64,000 bases of DNA from Bufo bufo (GCF_905171765.1 NC_053390.1:517414852-517478851), one strand, 5' to 3'; positions 1 through 11,517 are shown, counted from the first letter of the stretch. Notes: generated by a model from the letters alone, not told the origin. Numbers and translations are program-made.

Positions 1-351
1 ATTGTAAATAGTTAATTGTTTCTAGTAAAAGGAAGTTCTGGTTCACCACAACATCGTGTTCCTCAATTATTCCTATTATAAATCGGTGTGCCACCGTTAC
101 CGGCACTGGCGTCACAAACTTAAAGGGATCTTGCCACCGGCACATTAAACCTGCAACACCCAGGGCACCTCACCTACCATGGGCCTGGTCCCTATATACA
201 GAGAGTGCCCCAGAGGATCCAAGTGCCAGCCTCTCCATCACTGCTATACGCCTGCCCAGGGTCTCCCATAAACTGTGAGTAACTAAGAGCAACCCTCATT
301 TGCCTATTAACCATGACCTCACCATCGCAATACCCTGCAGGGCTGCGTACC
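1..351. other. No gene recognised; old repeat-like DNA
   Basis: I see no coding sequence here. The stretch around 115-200 shares short phrases with 6180-6250 (for example an 'agggcacctyacctaccat'-like run), so both are probably fragments of one dispersed repeat of unknown class. Confidence 0.3.
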
Positions 352-793
352 GCAATAATACAACCGTATCAGTTTATAATGGATGCAGATGGTTGTATTA
401 TCAGTAACGGAAGCGTTTTTGCTAAACCCTGCCGGATCCAGTAAAAATGCTATTGTGAAAGTAGCCTTACTGTTATTAGAACAGGTAGAGGTAGCCATAA
501 GTACAGAGGCTTATGAAGGTCATTGGACAAGCCTGTGTAATTGTTCCCATTCCGTTTATACAGGATATCGAATATCCTCTTTAATTCTGTGTTTGTGCAG
601 ATATTTACTGCTTCCTTCCTATAGTTCTCCTTTTGGTTACATTCCAATCCATCATCTGCCTTCTGCACTTGGTTTCTTTGATTTAACTTACGTTATGTTT
701 TGATTTTTTTTTCTTTATTTTTGCACCCTCCATTGAAAAGAATGTGTAATGCAAAAGCAGCCAGGATCTGTAATTGATATGACATATGAGTAA
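352..793. repeat. Local duplicate, copy A (partner 3571-4008)
   Basis: The sequence matches 3571-4008 nearly base for base. It starts with the 3' half of a MITE (ending in 'gtgaaagtagcc' near 460) and continues through unique-looking sequence to about 793, where the copies diverge. Short open frames of 106 aa in both copies come from the duplication and show no domain, so I do not call them genes. Confidence 0.85.
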
Positions 794-1379
794 TTATGTA
801 ATTATATCACCTATGTGTATAGACAAGACAGGATCCACCATTCACAATGGGTGATTGTCAAATCTTATCTATTCTTTCTGTGTACAATGACCTCTAGTGG
901 GGCAGAGTAGGATCATTAACCCCGACTAATCCAGTTTGCAAGTACTCTATTCTAGGCTACTGCAAATGCAACTCAGGCCATTAAGGAGTCAGCTAATATT
1001 CTTCAAAGGTATAATAAAACACTGCAGTATACAATGTGCCAAAAACTAGAAATAAATAACCCTGATCTTAAAGTTTGCTGCACTGCCAAAAGTTTTAAAA
1101 AGTTTTATATAAGTAGGCACATAACAGAGTTGTAGATGGCAGTGCTTTACATATCATTGTGCCATGTACTAAGAAAATTGTGGTGTCCTTGTCTCTACTC
1201 TTATCACAGAAGTTAATTGTTAGCCATGAGTCACTGAAAAAAGCTTTGTGACTAATTGTTTGAGAAATCTGATTCCTGTTATGCTTCATTCTCTTGCAGT
1301 GGAATGTGGGCCTAGTTAACCCTTCTAACAGAAGTGCCACACATACTTTTCTCTTCTACTCTATCTATCTCACAATTCA
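794..1379. other. No gene recognised
   Basis: No coding or RNA gene is visible. About 1235-1275 matches the reverse complement of 4835-4870, another piece of the local rearranged duplication. Confidence 0.4.
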
Positions 1380-1498
1380 CAAAACATTTGCAGTATTCCA
1401 GAATAGGGTACTTGCAAATTGCTCTTGTTATTTAATGTTCTTTAATATGTTAATGCCTTGTAATGTACCAGTATATCTCTGTATGGATTATTTGGGGT

Positions 1499-1810
1499 TA
1501 GGCTCCATTCACACGTCCGCAAAATGTGTCCGCATCCGTTCCGCAATTTTGCGGAACGGGTGCGGACCCATTCATTCTCTATGGGGACGGAATGGATGCG
1601 GACAGCACACAGTGTGCTGTCTGCAGCCGCAATTGCGGAGCGCGGCCCCGATTTTGGGTCCGCAGCTCCGCAAAAAGATAGATCATGTACTATTCTTGTC
1701 CGCAGCTTGCGGACAAGAATAGGCATTTCTATGGGGGTGACGGGCTGGTGTGTTGCGGACCCGCAATTTGCGGGTCCGCAACACACCACGGACGTGTGAA
1801 TGTAGCCCTA
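1499..1810. mobile_element. MITE, 'attcacacgtccg' TIR, palindromic
   Basis: The ends are inverted copies ('ggctccattcacacgtccg' on the left; the reverse complement of the right end reads 'gggctacattcacacgtccg'). The interior is a series of GC-rich hairpins built on 'tccgcaa/ttgcgga'. It resembles the 'ggctactttcacac' elements found elsewhere in the window. No transposase is present. The target duplication is not clean. Confidence 0.7.
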
Positions 1811-1954
1811 ATTACCCTCACTCTGCCCCTGCAGGAAGCTAGGAGATGGACTTGGATCTGACCCCAAGCCTAGCTGTCTATAGTTAGCTGAGGAAGTGAG
1901 AGGAAGCTATATGTGCCCATTCCTCAGAGAACTAGGTCTACATCCAAGAGAATC

Positions 1955-2968
1955 ACTGTATCTGAGAGATCCACAGAAAGAAAACCATCTCTGTATCTGA
2001 GAGATCCACAGAAAGAAATCCATCTCTGTATCTGAGAGATCCACAGAAGGAAAACCTTCTCTGTATCTGAGAGATCCACAGAAAGAAAACCATCTCTGTA
2101 TCTGAGAGATCCACAGAAAGAAAACCATCTCTGTATCTGAGAGATCCACAGAAAGAAAACCATCTCTGTATCTGAGAGATCCACAGAAAGAAAACCATCT
2201 CTGTATCTGAGAGATCCACAGAAAGAAAACCATCTCTGTATCTGAGAGATCCACAGAAAGAAAACTATGTATCCTGAGAGATCCACAGAAAGAAAACTAT
2301 CTATGTATCCTGAGAGATCCACAGAAAGAAAACCATCTCTGTATCTGAGAGATCCACAGAAGGAAAACCATCTCTGTATCTGAGAGATCCACAGAAAGAA
2401 AACCATCTCTGTATCTGAGAGATCCACAGAAAGAAAACCATCTCTGTATCTGAGAGATCCACAGAAAGAAAACCATCTCTGTATCTGAGAGATCCACAGA
2501 AGGAAAACCATCTCTGTATCTGAGAGATCCACAGAAAGAAAACCATCTCTGTATCTGAGAGATCCACAGAAAGAAAACCATCTCTGTATCTGAGAGATCC
2601 ACAGAAGGAAAACCATCTCTGTATCTGAGAGATCCACAGAAAGAAAACCATCTCTGTATCTGAGAGATCCACAGAAAGAAAACCATCTCTGTATCTGAGA
2701 GATCCACAGAAAGAAAACCATCTCTGTATCTGAGAGATCCACAGAAGGAAAACCATCTCTGTATCTGAGAGATCCACAGAAAGAAAACCATCTCTGTATC
2801 TGAGAGATCCACAGAAGGAAAACCATCTCTGTATCTGAGAGATCCACAGAAAGAAAACCATCTCTGTATCTGAGAGATCCACAGAAAGAAATCCATCTCT
2901 GTATCTGAGAGATCCACAGAAAGAAATCCATCTCTGTATCTGAGAGATCCACAGAAAGAAAACCATCT
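1955..2968. repeat. 35-bp minisatellite, about 29 copies
   Basis: The unit reads 'ctctgtatctgagagatcca' followed by 'cagaaagaaaaccat' (35 bp). Variant units carry 'gaaggaaaacc' or 'gaaagaaatcc', and two shortened units lie near 2262-2310. Because 35 is not a multiple of 3 and the unit has no stop on the minus strand in any phase, all three minus frames stay open for hundreds of residues and each gives the same 35-aa periodic peptide. This is a by-product of the repeat and not a gene. Confidence 0.95.
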
Positions 2969-3070
2969 ATACCCAGTACTCCAGGAAGAGAGAGAAAGGA
3001 AAGAATCAAGAAGGCTCAGAATCTGCATGGCCGTGCACTGGAGTCAGACAGCAGGGTACCACAGCCAAAT

Positions 3071-3399
3071 ATACCTATCACCTGTTTCAGAGAGCCGCTG
3101 TGTTCACCAGAGCTCTCTGGTGAGTAATGCAGGCTACCAGCAACTTTCCAAAGACAGCCCTGTACATCGTATGGTAGCAGTACTTGGTATTGTAGGTCAT
3201 GTGACCAATGAACAGTGATGTCACTGGCCTATTAACAGCTGATCGGCAGGGGTCCCGGGTATCGAACCCCCACAGATCTGATACTGATAACCTATCCTGA
3301 AGATAAGTTATAAATATATTTTCCTGGATAACCAGACCAAGGAGCTACCTTGTATTGCTGCACAGAGAACCCATTGTCAAGGATTCTAATGAAGCTGAG
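3071..3399. other. No gene; fragment of a dispersed inverted-repeat element
   Basis: About 3232-3310 ('cagctgatcggcaggggtcc' through 'gataacctatcctgaagata') matches one arm of the elements at 25948-26120 and 42028-42380. Nothing else is recognised. Confidence 0.45.
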
Positions 3400-3530
3400 C
3401 CACAAAGCTACCATTTTGTTTTTTTAAACTTTATGCCAGAGCATGGACCTTAATGCAAGTAAGCCCCTTCTTCTATATCGCTATGCTCAGGAAAAGACTT
3501 ACATGCTATAATGCTCCTCCATTGACTTTC
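3400..3530. repeat. Local duplicate (partner 4850-4980)
   Basis: The run from 'agccacaaagctaccatttt' to 'ataatgctcctccat' occurs again at 4850-4980 with a few substitutions. It forms part of the same rearranged duplication. Confidence 0.8.
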
Positions 3531-3570
3531 AATGGAGTTCCTGACGGATCCGTCTTGGCCATGTTAAAGA

Positions 3571-4008
3571 TAATACAACCGGATCCGTTCATAACGGATG
3601 CAGATGGTTGTATTATCAGTAACGGAAGCGTTTTTGCTGAACCCTACCGGATCCAGCAAAAACGCTAGTGTGAAAGTAGCCTTACTGTTATTAGAACAGG
3701 TAGAGGTAGCCATAAGTACAGAGGCTTATGAAGGTCATAGGACAAGCCTGTGTAATTGTTCCCATTCCGTTTATACAGGATATCGAATATCCTCTTTAAA
3801 TCTGTGTTTGTGCAGATATTTACTGCTTCCTTCCTATAGTTCTCCTTTTGGTTACATTCCAATTCATCATCTGTCTTCTGCCATTGGTTTCTTTGATTTA
3901 ACTTACGTTATGTTTTGATTTTGTTTCTTTATTTTTGCACCCTCCATTGAAATGAATGTGTAATGCAAAAGCAGCCAGGATCTGTAATTGATATGCCATA
4001 TGAGTGAG
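3571..4008. repeat. Local duplicate, copy B (partner 352-793)
   Basis: This is the second copy of the 352-793 block. Its left part (3525-3689) is the better preserved 3' half of a MITE with 'cggatccg' palindromes, ending 'gctagtgtgaaagtagcc'. That half aligns with 45278-45434 of a full MITE. Confidence 0.85.
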
Positions 4009-5189
4009 TGACATAAAAACCTCTTTAACTTGTTGATTTTGAGAAAAACTGTTATTAAAGGACAACTAAAGGGCGATAATTTCCCATATTGTTAGTGGCA
4101 TACCTGAATGCTGTCAAGTATTTTCCTTACAATAAATCTGTAGCTTAAAGGTGACATAAGAAACTGCATAAATATCTTTTACACATAAGAAGCATTCTAA
4201 AAATAACTTGAAGGAACTTCCAAATTCTTTACTACTAAACCTGTCTGGGTACTAGTGAATAAATACCAATCATTACTGGGCTGTTTACTGCCGTATCCCC
4301 AGTGTAAGGGCATGCTGCCATATTATGGTTCCTTACTGTATGGGTCTGAATATGAAGGATTTTTCTCACGTGTTCATATGGAATGCACAAGAAATAGTTT
4401 TATGGTATGTGCAGCGAGCCCCTGAGTAGCTGGTGCTAAGGATGGGAGTGGAAATGGCCTTGGTGTACTCCCTCAGACCATTGCTCCCTGGGGTTCAGTA
4501 CAGTAGAAAGGTGGTTTGAAGAAGCAGGCCAGAAGTAAAAGTATAAAATTCTATCTTTACCTAGTGCAAAATATAACCGGTACAAGGTGCAGTCTTTGTC
4601 ACCAGATGATGAGGTATGATGTCTGGTTATGTGGCAATTAAATAGCACTTGTAGGCACTTGTGGCTATAGCTGTCCACTGTGTACTAAAGGGTTGGAGTT
4701 AGTCTGGCCTGGATGTGATCTAGGTGATGGGTGTCTGATCCGTAGTCCTTCATCTGCAGCAGGGTCTAATACACTGTGGCTCGCTGGTCACTGTTGGCTT
4801 CATACGCTGCATCTTTTTGATTCTGGAAATCTCCCAGATTTCTCAAACAATTAGCCACAAAGCTACCATTTTGTTTATTTAAACTTTATGCCAGGGCAAG
4901 GACTTTAATGCAAGTAAGCCCCCTCTTCTATATCGCTATGCTCAGGAAAGGACTTACATTCTATAATGCTCCTCCATAGCTTTTAATTTGTTAGATATCC
5001 CTGCCTATGGACTATTGTGTACTAGTTGTGCACATTATCCATCTACTGTAGGTAGTTTGTGCTGAGATTAAATAGTATTGTATTTTGCATATGCCTTAAC
5101 CATTCTTTTGCAACCAAGTCAAGAGAAATGAGCCAACTCAGTCCTGAGTCGTGTGTATATGTTTCCTATTACTGCAGATGGCCCCCTCA
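4009..5189. other. No gene recognised; includes duplicate 4850-4980
   Basis: Apart from the duplicate described at 3400-3530 I see no coding exon, RNA gene or intact element. Confidence 0.4.
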
Positions 5190-5780
5190 CCATGCCTGAC
5201 AATAGGGTACTGCAAATTGTTCTTGTTATGTAATATGTTAATGTCTTGTAACGTACCAGTATATCTCTGTATGGATTAGGGTGCATTCACGTGACGGTAT
5301 GTATTTTGTGGTCCATCTGTGTGACATGCATTTTTTTGCTGACCCATTGTAGCAATGCCTATTCTTATCTGCAAAATGGACAAGAATAGGATATGTTCTA
5401 TCTTCTTTGTGGAGCTGCGGAACAGACATACGAATAGGCACGTGGACCCATAAAAACTAATGGATCTGTGTGTGATCAGCAAAAAATGCAGATCGGATGT
5501 GGACCAAAAATACGTGGGAATGGGGCCTTAGTCAGGGTTACTTACCCTGACTCTACCCCTGTAGGAATCTAGAAGATGGACTTAGATCCTCCCCTAGCTC
5601 AGTCAGTTTTTCTAGCTGAAGAAGTGAGAGGGAGCTACATGTGCTCACTCCTCAGAGCACTAGGTCTACATTTTCATCTCTGAGCGATCTACATAAAGTA
5701 AACCATCTCTGCTAAAGAACTAAGAAAGTTCAGAATCTGCAAGACAGAGCACTGGAGTCAGTCAGTACGGTATTTGCTGT
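5190..5780. repeat. Segmental duplicate block, short copy with one minisatellite unit
   Basis: This block parallels 1380-3070: flank, MITE (5277-5531), the 'actaggtctacat' stretch, then at about 5678-5710 one diverged unit of the 35-bp repeat ('ctgagcgatctacataaag'), then 'cagaatctgca...cactggagtcagtcag'. It shows the probable single-copy state of the minisatellite. Confidence 0.75.
5277..5531. mobile_element. MITE at the site paralogous to 1499-1810
   Basis: The ends are 'agggtgcattcacgtgacgg' and 'tacgtgggaatggggcctta'. The element sits at the same position within the duplicated block as the MITE at 1499, so it was probably inserted before the duplication and the two have since diverged. 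Confidence 0.6.
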
Positions 5781-7495
5781 TTATGGCTGATAGATACTTT
5801 ACTGCAGTGAGTGGGACATTGCTAAAACACCATTGACTCTTGGGCACGGTTGGTCCCACTGTATCTTAATCCTGTACCCCTCAGCTGGGAATTACAGTCA
5901 CCATTGCAAGAGTAATATTGCCAGCCTTAGATTCTGCAGAGAGAGACTTTGGAAAGATACAGAGGCAAGGATTACTACAATTCCCATCCTGGCCTATACC
6001 CATACATCGCAATCTGGGAAGATTTGCACTGTCAATTGTTTGGATATGTCTCTGTTTTGATATTGTTTGATATACTACAACTCCCATTCTACAGTTAAGT
6101 AGAGACGTTTATCTTCTACAACTGGCCTGGTTAATGACTCCAGCAACATACATCGGCCACAGCAAACTACATCCCCTGCCTGGCTGCCTCATAACACCAA
6201 GGGCACCTTAACAACCATCAGGTTGGTGCCCCAACATCAAGGTATGTCCCAAGGGACGATAGGGTGCACCCTCCTATCAATGCCCTGGCCCTAGGGAGAA
6301 TGAGTGTGAGGATTGCTACTGTGAATAATTATTGCAGCCAGTGCCACTACCACTCCCATCCTCCTCTCCACTCAAGGGCTTGCCTAATATTCTGGTATCA
6401 TGAACATGATACATATCCTCTGTGGCCTTACTACTGGGTTCGAAGCCCAAAAGAGACGTTATTGTGCTACCATATTGTGTTTTGTGGATTCTACAGCCAC
6501 ACTGTACTGCAAAGATTCATCATGGGTGTTATCACTAACCCAGCTTACGCTTAAGGAATCAAGTTATGCCACTTAGAAATAGGCAGAATATTTCAGACTG
6601 GGCAGTCTCATATATTTAGGTATTGACCATGAGACACTTTAAAGCTGTTCATAGGATAGGGTCAAGACACCAGTGACAGGACTTTCTAGTATTTTCTATA
6701 AATGGGTTAGGCACTATATATAACACTCCTTATCAAGGTTATAATATATAACCCTGAACATTGTCACGGGCAGACTGGGAATTTAAAGTGGCCCCATGTT
6801 GTAGGCTGGTCCAACTGACAGAAGGCAGGGCAACACAAGTAGACAGGGTCAGCAAAACCATCTCAGCAAAATCAAATACCACAGTTCAGCACAATAAACT
6901 TCCACATAAGATATGGGGCAGGGGGCTTAGGAGAAAAGATGTGGGCAACAGCACCAAGCCAGCCCTTCCTTCAGTATGCTGACTGAACTTCCCGTAGTAA
7001 TGGCCCATATAGTGCCTCAATTGTATGCTCCCCAAATAGCCAAAGAAAGAAGAAAAAAATAATAAAATACCTGAGTGTCGTTCCAAGTCGCCGTCTAGGC
7101 CACAGGCCACATCCATTTCCAGCCATGCCCCGAGAGGCCTTGTCCTTGCACAATTTGTACACTGTCTCATAGAGTGCCTTGCCATTCTGTAGTATTCAAC
7201 TGTATCACCATCCTGAGGACAGTGATTCAATTGAATTCAGGAGGGCATCTGGGGACGCCGGCCAGGTACATAAGTACCCAGTGCACCCAGCGTTAATTAC
7301 TAATGAGAGCATCAGACCATTATGTACCTGGACAGCATCAGTGATGAAAGCTCAGGTGGCCCCCTGGGCGTTTACCCACTGGGTTATTTCCCCGTAGGGT
7401 CTATAGTCAATCCACCCCTGAATATTGTATATATCATTGGAGCAAAGACCTGTGCTACAAAATTAAAACTTACTGTTTAGGAAACAAAGGTTATA
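5781..7495. other. No gene recognised
   Basis: No exon or RNA gene is supported. 6130-6480 has weak similarity to 115-330. 6765-7420 looks like an old dispersed repeat ('gcagactgggaattt...') but I cannot classify it. Confidence 0.3.
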
Positions 7496-7582
7496 CACGG
7501 TGGCTCATGAAAAAGTAGCCCGCCTCCAATATCTCCAAATCAAAATGCCTAATAGTAAATCTGTCTGTAAAGTTGTCTATAA

Positions 7583-7665
7583 CAACCAATCAGAGCTCAG
7601 CTTTCATTTTTTCAGAGCCCTGTAGGAACTGAAAGCTGAGCTCTGATTGGTTGCTATGGGCAACT
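7583..7665. repeat. Short inverted repeat ('ccaatcagagctcagctttc')
   Basis: The left arm 'accaatcagagctcagcttt' and right arm 'aaagctgagctctgattggt' are exact complements around a short loop. A diverged relative lies at 10220-10300. It is probably a small non-autonomous element and lies just 5' of the mariner-type fossil. Confidence 0.75.
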
Positions 7666-7716
7666 AAGACTGATTTATTATTCAGTTTGATAAAAGTGGC
7701 CCATTGTGTCAGAAAG

Positions 7717-8535
7717 ATGGTGTTCTCCGTGGAACAGCGAATAGTGATTGTGGAAGGCTATGTGCGAAGCAGATCGATTAAGGAAACGCAAGGGACCTTT
7801 GGTGACAAGTACCCAGGAAAAAAAACCACCAGCTAAAGGTTGTATTCAGAGTCTGGTTCAGAAATGGCATCAAACTGGCTCTGCTGCAAACATGAAGAAA
7901 CCGAGACCTCCAGTGATCAGGATGGCTGAAATTCAGCAGTGGATTGCTAGTAGCCCCCAAAAATCAACTCGAAGACTGTCTCAGAAAGTTGGTGAATCAC
8001 AAACGAGGGGTCAGCGAGTACTGACATCTCTGAACCTGAAACCGTACCGTATAACGTGTGTGCAGGAACTGAAAATTACTGGACTTGGTTGCTGACTATG
8101 ATTGCTGACAAACATTTGGACCCATTGCTGTACTTCATGAGGGGTGAAGCTTGGTTTCATTTCCCAGAATACGAGGTACTGGTCCGCTGAAAATCATCAT
8201 TTGACTCACGAAACACCACTTCACAACCAGAAAATTAGCGTTTGGTGCGCAGTGTCAGGAACACGAATAGTGGGCCACAGAACTCACTGGCAAGGGTTCA
8301 TGAACTGTGAACAAGGGGTTATGACCACCACGTTCCCCAGACTGGTCCATATGCGATTTTTATCTGTGGGGAAAAGTAAAATAGGAAGTGTCCGCTAACA
8401 ATCCACATCCCCTGGATGAACTGAAGGAAAACATCACAAACGCTATCCGCAGCATCACAAGCAGTATCAGCCAACATAACCCAGCGTGCCCAAAGTATAG
8501 ATGTGAACGGGGACCACTTTCAGCATCTTTTGTGA
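7717..8535 (+). pseudogene. Dead mariner/Tc1-superfamily transposase (DUF4817-type N-terminus)
   Basis: A plausible start at 7717 gives MVFSVEQRIVIVEGYVRSRS, the helix-turn-helix start typical of a mariner-like group best known from arthropods. After a frameshift in a run of A's near 7818 the frame continues with the LVQKWHQTGS and SPQKSTRRLSQKVG motifs and then VQELK. A large internal piece is missing (about 8085-8140). It resumes with EAWFH, YWSAENHHLTHETPLHNQKI and VWCAVSGTRIVG, which corresponds to the region after the second catalytic Asp. The C-terminus GDHFQHLL ends in TGA at 8533-8535, as expected for this group. Several frameshifts and at least one deletion make it non-functional. 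I could not find matching terminal repeats at both ends; 'gtggctcatgaaaaagtagcc' near 7500 may be the left end. Confidence 0.75.
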
Positions 8536-8895
8536 AAATAATAAAATAATCCACTTGCTCGTTCATCTTGTCATACTGTCGCTGTATATCCAACTTGTTT
8601 TCATATGTCAGCTCTCCTGCTTTATTGTTCACATTAGTTTTTGGCTTTAACTTCCTTGTTGATTTTACACTTCTCATTGTTTATACCGATAAAATCTCAA
8701 ACACAATAGCAGTACGTCTCAGTCTCATCTACATATGAAAATTGAGGAAATAAAAAGTAGGACGCTTGAGTATAGGCTTGCATTGCTGACGTGTTTTAAA
8801 AAATATGATTACATGCAGGGCAAGGATTCTTGCCAACACAAGCGAAGCTACATTTTGGCGCCCCCCCTCTGCTTCAGACAATCGCTGGTTTGAGG

Positions 8896-9390
8896 ACCGT
8901 ATTTTTCGCCCTCTAAAATGCACCTAGGTTTTAGAGGAGGATAATAAGAAAAAAATATTTTCCATTACACCTCAGGTCAGACCAGCAGTCAGGCCACCAA
9001 TGTTAATCAGACCTCAGATCAGACCCACAATGCCTCAGATCAGCTCCCCCATGTCAGCCATCATGCCCCCATGTCAGCCATCATGCCCCCATGTCAACCA
9101 TTAGCCCCCCATGTCACATCTCTCGCCTCCATGTCAAATCACCTATGTCACATCAGCCCTTCATGTCACATTTCACCCCCTTAATGTCACATTTATCCCC
9201 CTCCAAACCATGTCACATCACCCCCTCCTTTTTAGTTTACATCAATCCCTTCGTGTCACATCATGATCACATCATTACCCCCTATTGTGTCACATTCCCC
9301 CCCCCCCCATGGCACATCATCCCCATGTCACAGACTACAGACATTGTCCCCCCTCCCATCATGTCACGGTCACCCGCCCTCTATTTATGA
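8896..9390. mobile_element. TIR element with internal degenerate minisatellite, copy 1 (right end not found)
   Basis: The left end 'accgtatttttcgccct' followed by 'cacctaggttttagaggagg' matches the reverse complement of the right end of the element at 61729-62898. After an A-rich run come degenerate tandem units of the types 'cctcagatcagaccc' and 'ccatgtcagccatcatgc'. The first type also occurs, reverse-complemented, in copy 2 at 27500-28390. No coding capacity is visible. Confidence 0.6.
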
Positions 9391-10219
9391 TTGTTGTTTG
9401 TGTAATATTTTTTTTAAACACATTTATGCCGTGCGCTCTGGCGCTAGTGCCTCATCAGTGATCATCTACCCACCTGTCCTGCTGCTACGGCAATCTGGCT
9501 GTGTGTGAGTGAGACTCACAGACACTGTCAGCTCCAGTCCATGTTGCCGCCCGGCGCCACTCGCCAGTCACACCCCCCTGGCCTGACCCCGTGACCGTGT
9601 TGCCGTACTGCTGGGCCCGTTCCGCTCTGTGAGTGAGGGCCGGGGCCGCACAGCACACGCAGGCTGGGGCAGGCAGGCGGCGGCGAAAACTCACAAGTAA
9701 GTGATTTAGAAATAAATAAATAAAAAGAAAGTTCATTTTTCCGCCCTCCCCTTCTCTGCGCCTTAAGGCGGCCGCTTGGTCTGCCTTATGGTAGCACCAA
9801 CCCTGATTACATGCCATTTAGCGGGGGGCCTGATGGCCACATGAGTGCAGCTTCCATGCTAGTCCATATGCGATTCCTGGATTAGTGACTCTCAATGTGG
9901 TTGGGTAATATATATTTGTACACAGACAACGCAAAAAGATAGGTACACGTTACAAACAAGATGTTTTAGATTAGTGACCATGCACTTTTTTTTAAATCGC
10001 ATTCCAAGAGCTATAACTTTTTTGTTTTTTCATCAATGTACTTGTATGAGGTCTTATTTTTTGCAGGACAAGTTATAGTTTTGGGTACAGGTAATGATTG
10101 ATTGAAGCCAGCTGTTTAGCTAAAACCCCCGTCAGTAAAAAGGTGTATTAGTGGTCCCTAAGGGTTTAAAAGAAAACCCGTTCCAACAGTATGGTAGTTA
10201 CAAAGGCTGTAGATAAATG
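9391..10219. other. No gene; fragment of a dispersed repeat
   Basis: 9995-10095 ('cattccaagagctataactt...') is shared with 44718-44815 and is an interspersed repeat fragment. 9500-9700 is GC-rich, but I see no convincing exon. Confidence 0.4.
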
Positions 10220-10300
10220 GGGTCATCCAATCAGATTTCAGCTTTCATTTTCCACAGGAGCTGTCAAAAATGAAAGGTGAAATCTGATTGGTTGCTTGAC
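10220..10300. repeat. Short inverted repeat related to 7583-7665
   Basis: The arms 'ccaatcagatttcagctttc' and 'aaaggtgaaatctgattgg' flank a short loop. It is a diverged relative of the 7583 repeat. Confidence 0.65.
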
Positions 10301-10390
10301 ACCAAAAATGTTTAGGTGCTATTGCCAAGGAACCTACTGCAATGTGCTGTTCAGACATCCACTACAAAATATAAATTATGTATACCTTAA

Positions 10391-10679
10391 AGGAGTATTC
10401 CCATCTCAGACAATGGGGGCATATCGCTAGGATATGCCCCCATTGTCTGATAGCTGCGGGTCCCGCACCTACAACGAGAACGAAGCCAGCGCTCAGCTAT
10501 TTTTGGCGGCCCCATAGAAATGAATAGAGGGCGGTTGCGCATGCGCAGTGCGCCCTCCGTTCTTTTCCCGGCTCCGTTTTCATTGTAGGTGCGGGTCCCA
10601 GCAGTGGGACCCGCACCTATCAGACAATGGGGGCATATCCTAGCGATATGCCCCCATTGTCTAAGATGGGAAAACCCCT
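10391..10679. mobile_element. Palindromic element with TTAA target duplication
   Basis: The ends are inverted ('aggagtattcccatct' and 'agatgggaaaacccct') and are flanked on both sides by TTAA (10387-10390, 10680-10683). Each arm contains its own hairpin of 'gacaatgggggcatat' and its complement. TTAA duplication is characteristic of piggyBac-type transposition, so this is probably a piggyBac-mobilised MITE (inference). Confidence 0.75.
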
Positions 10680-10885
10680 TTAAAGAAGACTCAAAGAAAA
10701 TCAAAGATTATTTACAAAAAAGACAATTTACCAAAGAATTGATTATGTAAAACATTATAAGTGACTGTGACTGTATCCTGTGCTGATTATTGAAGCACAG
10801 GATACACAAGTATCATTTTGATTCTGTGGGGTAAGACACAATGGAGAAGGTTTACCAAAACTGTTTTAAAGGAAAACTTGCTTAA

Positions 10886-11337
10886 AGAGGTTGTGTCATG
10901 AAACATATTCTATTTTTTTCAAACCAGCATGTGAATCTGAATACTAATGTAATTGCATGTAATTGAAAATGTAGCATAGCCACTGAGTTATTCAATAAAA
11001 TGTATCTGTATAGCGCCACCTGCTGTTTGTTCTTTTCCAACTTTTTTTTGTCAATCTCTTGGTTGAACACACTCAGTTTAAATCTTCAATTGCAACAGCC
11101 ATATGTTCTGTTAGAAGCTGTGGTAGTTACAGGGCGGGGGGAGAGCTGCAGCAGAAAGGACATGTCCCCTGAGCTACCAAGCTGAAGATAATCTAGCAAA
11201 GCAATTGGAGCAGTGAATGTAGAGATCTCTGGACCCATGTGCGGTACAGGGCTGGTTCTAGCTTTGTTAGAAAGGTATTGTCATGTACTATATGATGTCT
11301 GATTTTCATTTTTTACATGAATCATGGCATAACCCCT
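10886..11337. mobile_element. TIR element with TTAA target duplication
   Basis: The ends 'agaggttgtgtcatga' and 'tcatggcataacccct' are inverted and flanked by TTAA (10882-10885, 11338-11341). The interior includes 'agcgccacctgctgtttgtt'. No ORF is present. It is probably another piggyBac-type non-autonomous element. Confidence 0.7.
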
Positions 11338-11517
11338 TTAATTGCTAAAAGCAACCAATTAGATTCCACCTCGCTTTAATTCTGGTATTTTTATAGGTAA
11401 AAAAGCAATAACCAATTTAATGTGTGTGGAGATCATCACTGATGTATAATAGGTAATTTCTCTTAATGCTGACCCTAATATCTAATGTTAAATGGAGTGT
11501 GTAATCTGAAAATGATC

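Larger units (their letters stand above)
1380..3070. repeat. Segmental duplicate block, long copy (partner 5190-5780)
   Basis: In order, the block holds a flank ending in 'tctctgtatggatta', a diverged MITE (1499-1810), a 150-bp stretch with 'actaggtctacat', the 35-bp minisatellite, then 'cagaatctgca...cactggagtcag'. The same pieces occur in the same order at 5190-5780, but there the minisatellite is a single unit. The extra kilobase is therefore tandem expansion after, or retained since, duplication. Confidence 0.8.

Noticed and set aside
383..703. 106-residue frame, repeated at 3598-3918
   Set aside because: Duplicated DNA begins in a MITE half; no domain, no splice sites, and similarity extends equally over non-coding flanks.
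1955..2968. CRISPR-like regular array
   Set aside because: The units are contiguous tandem copies without unique spacers, in a vertebrate genome.
1907..3028. Several minus-strand open frames of 88-361 residues
   Set aside because: They are translations of the 35-bp minisatellite in three frames, with perfectly periodic peptides and no flanking coding signal.
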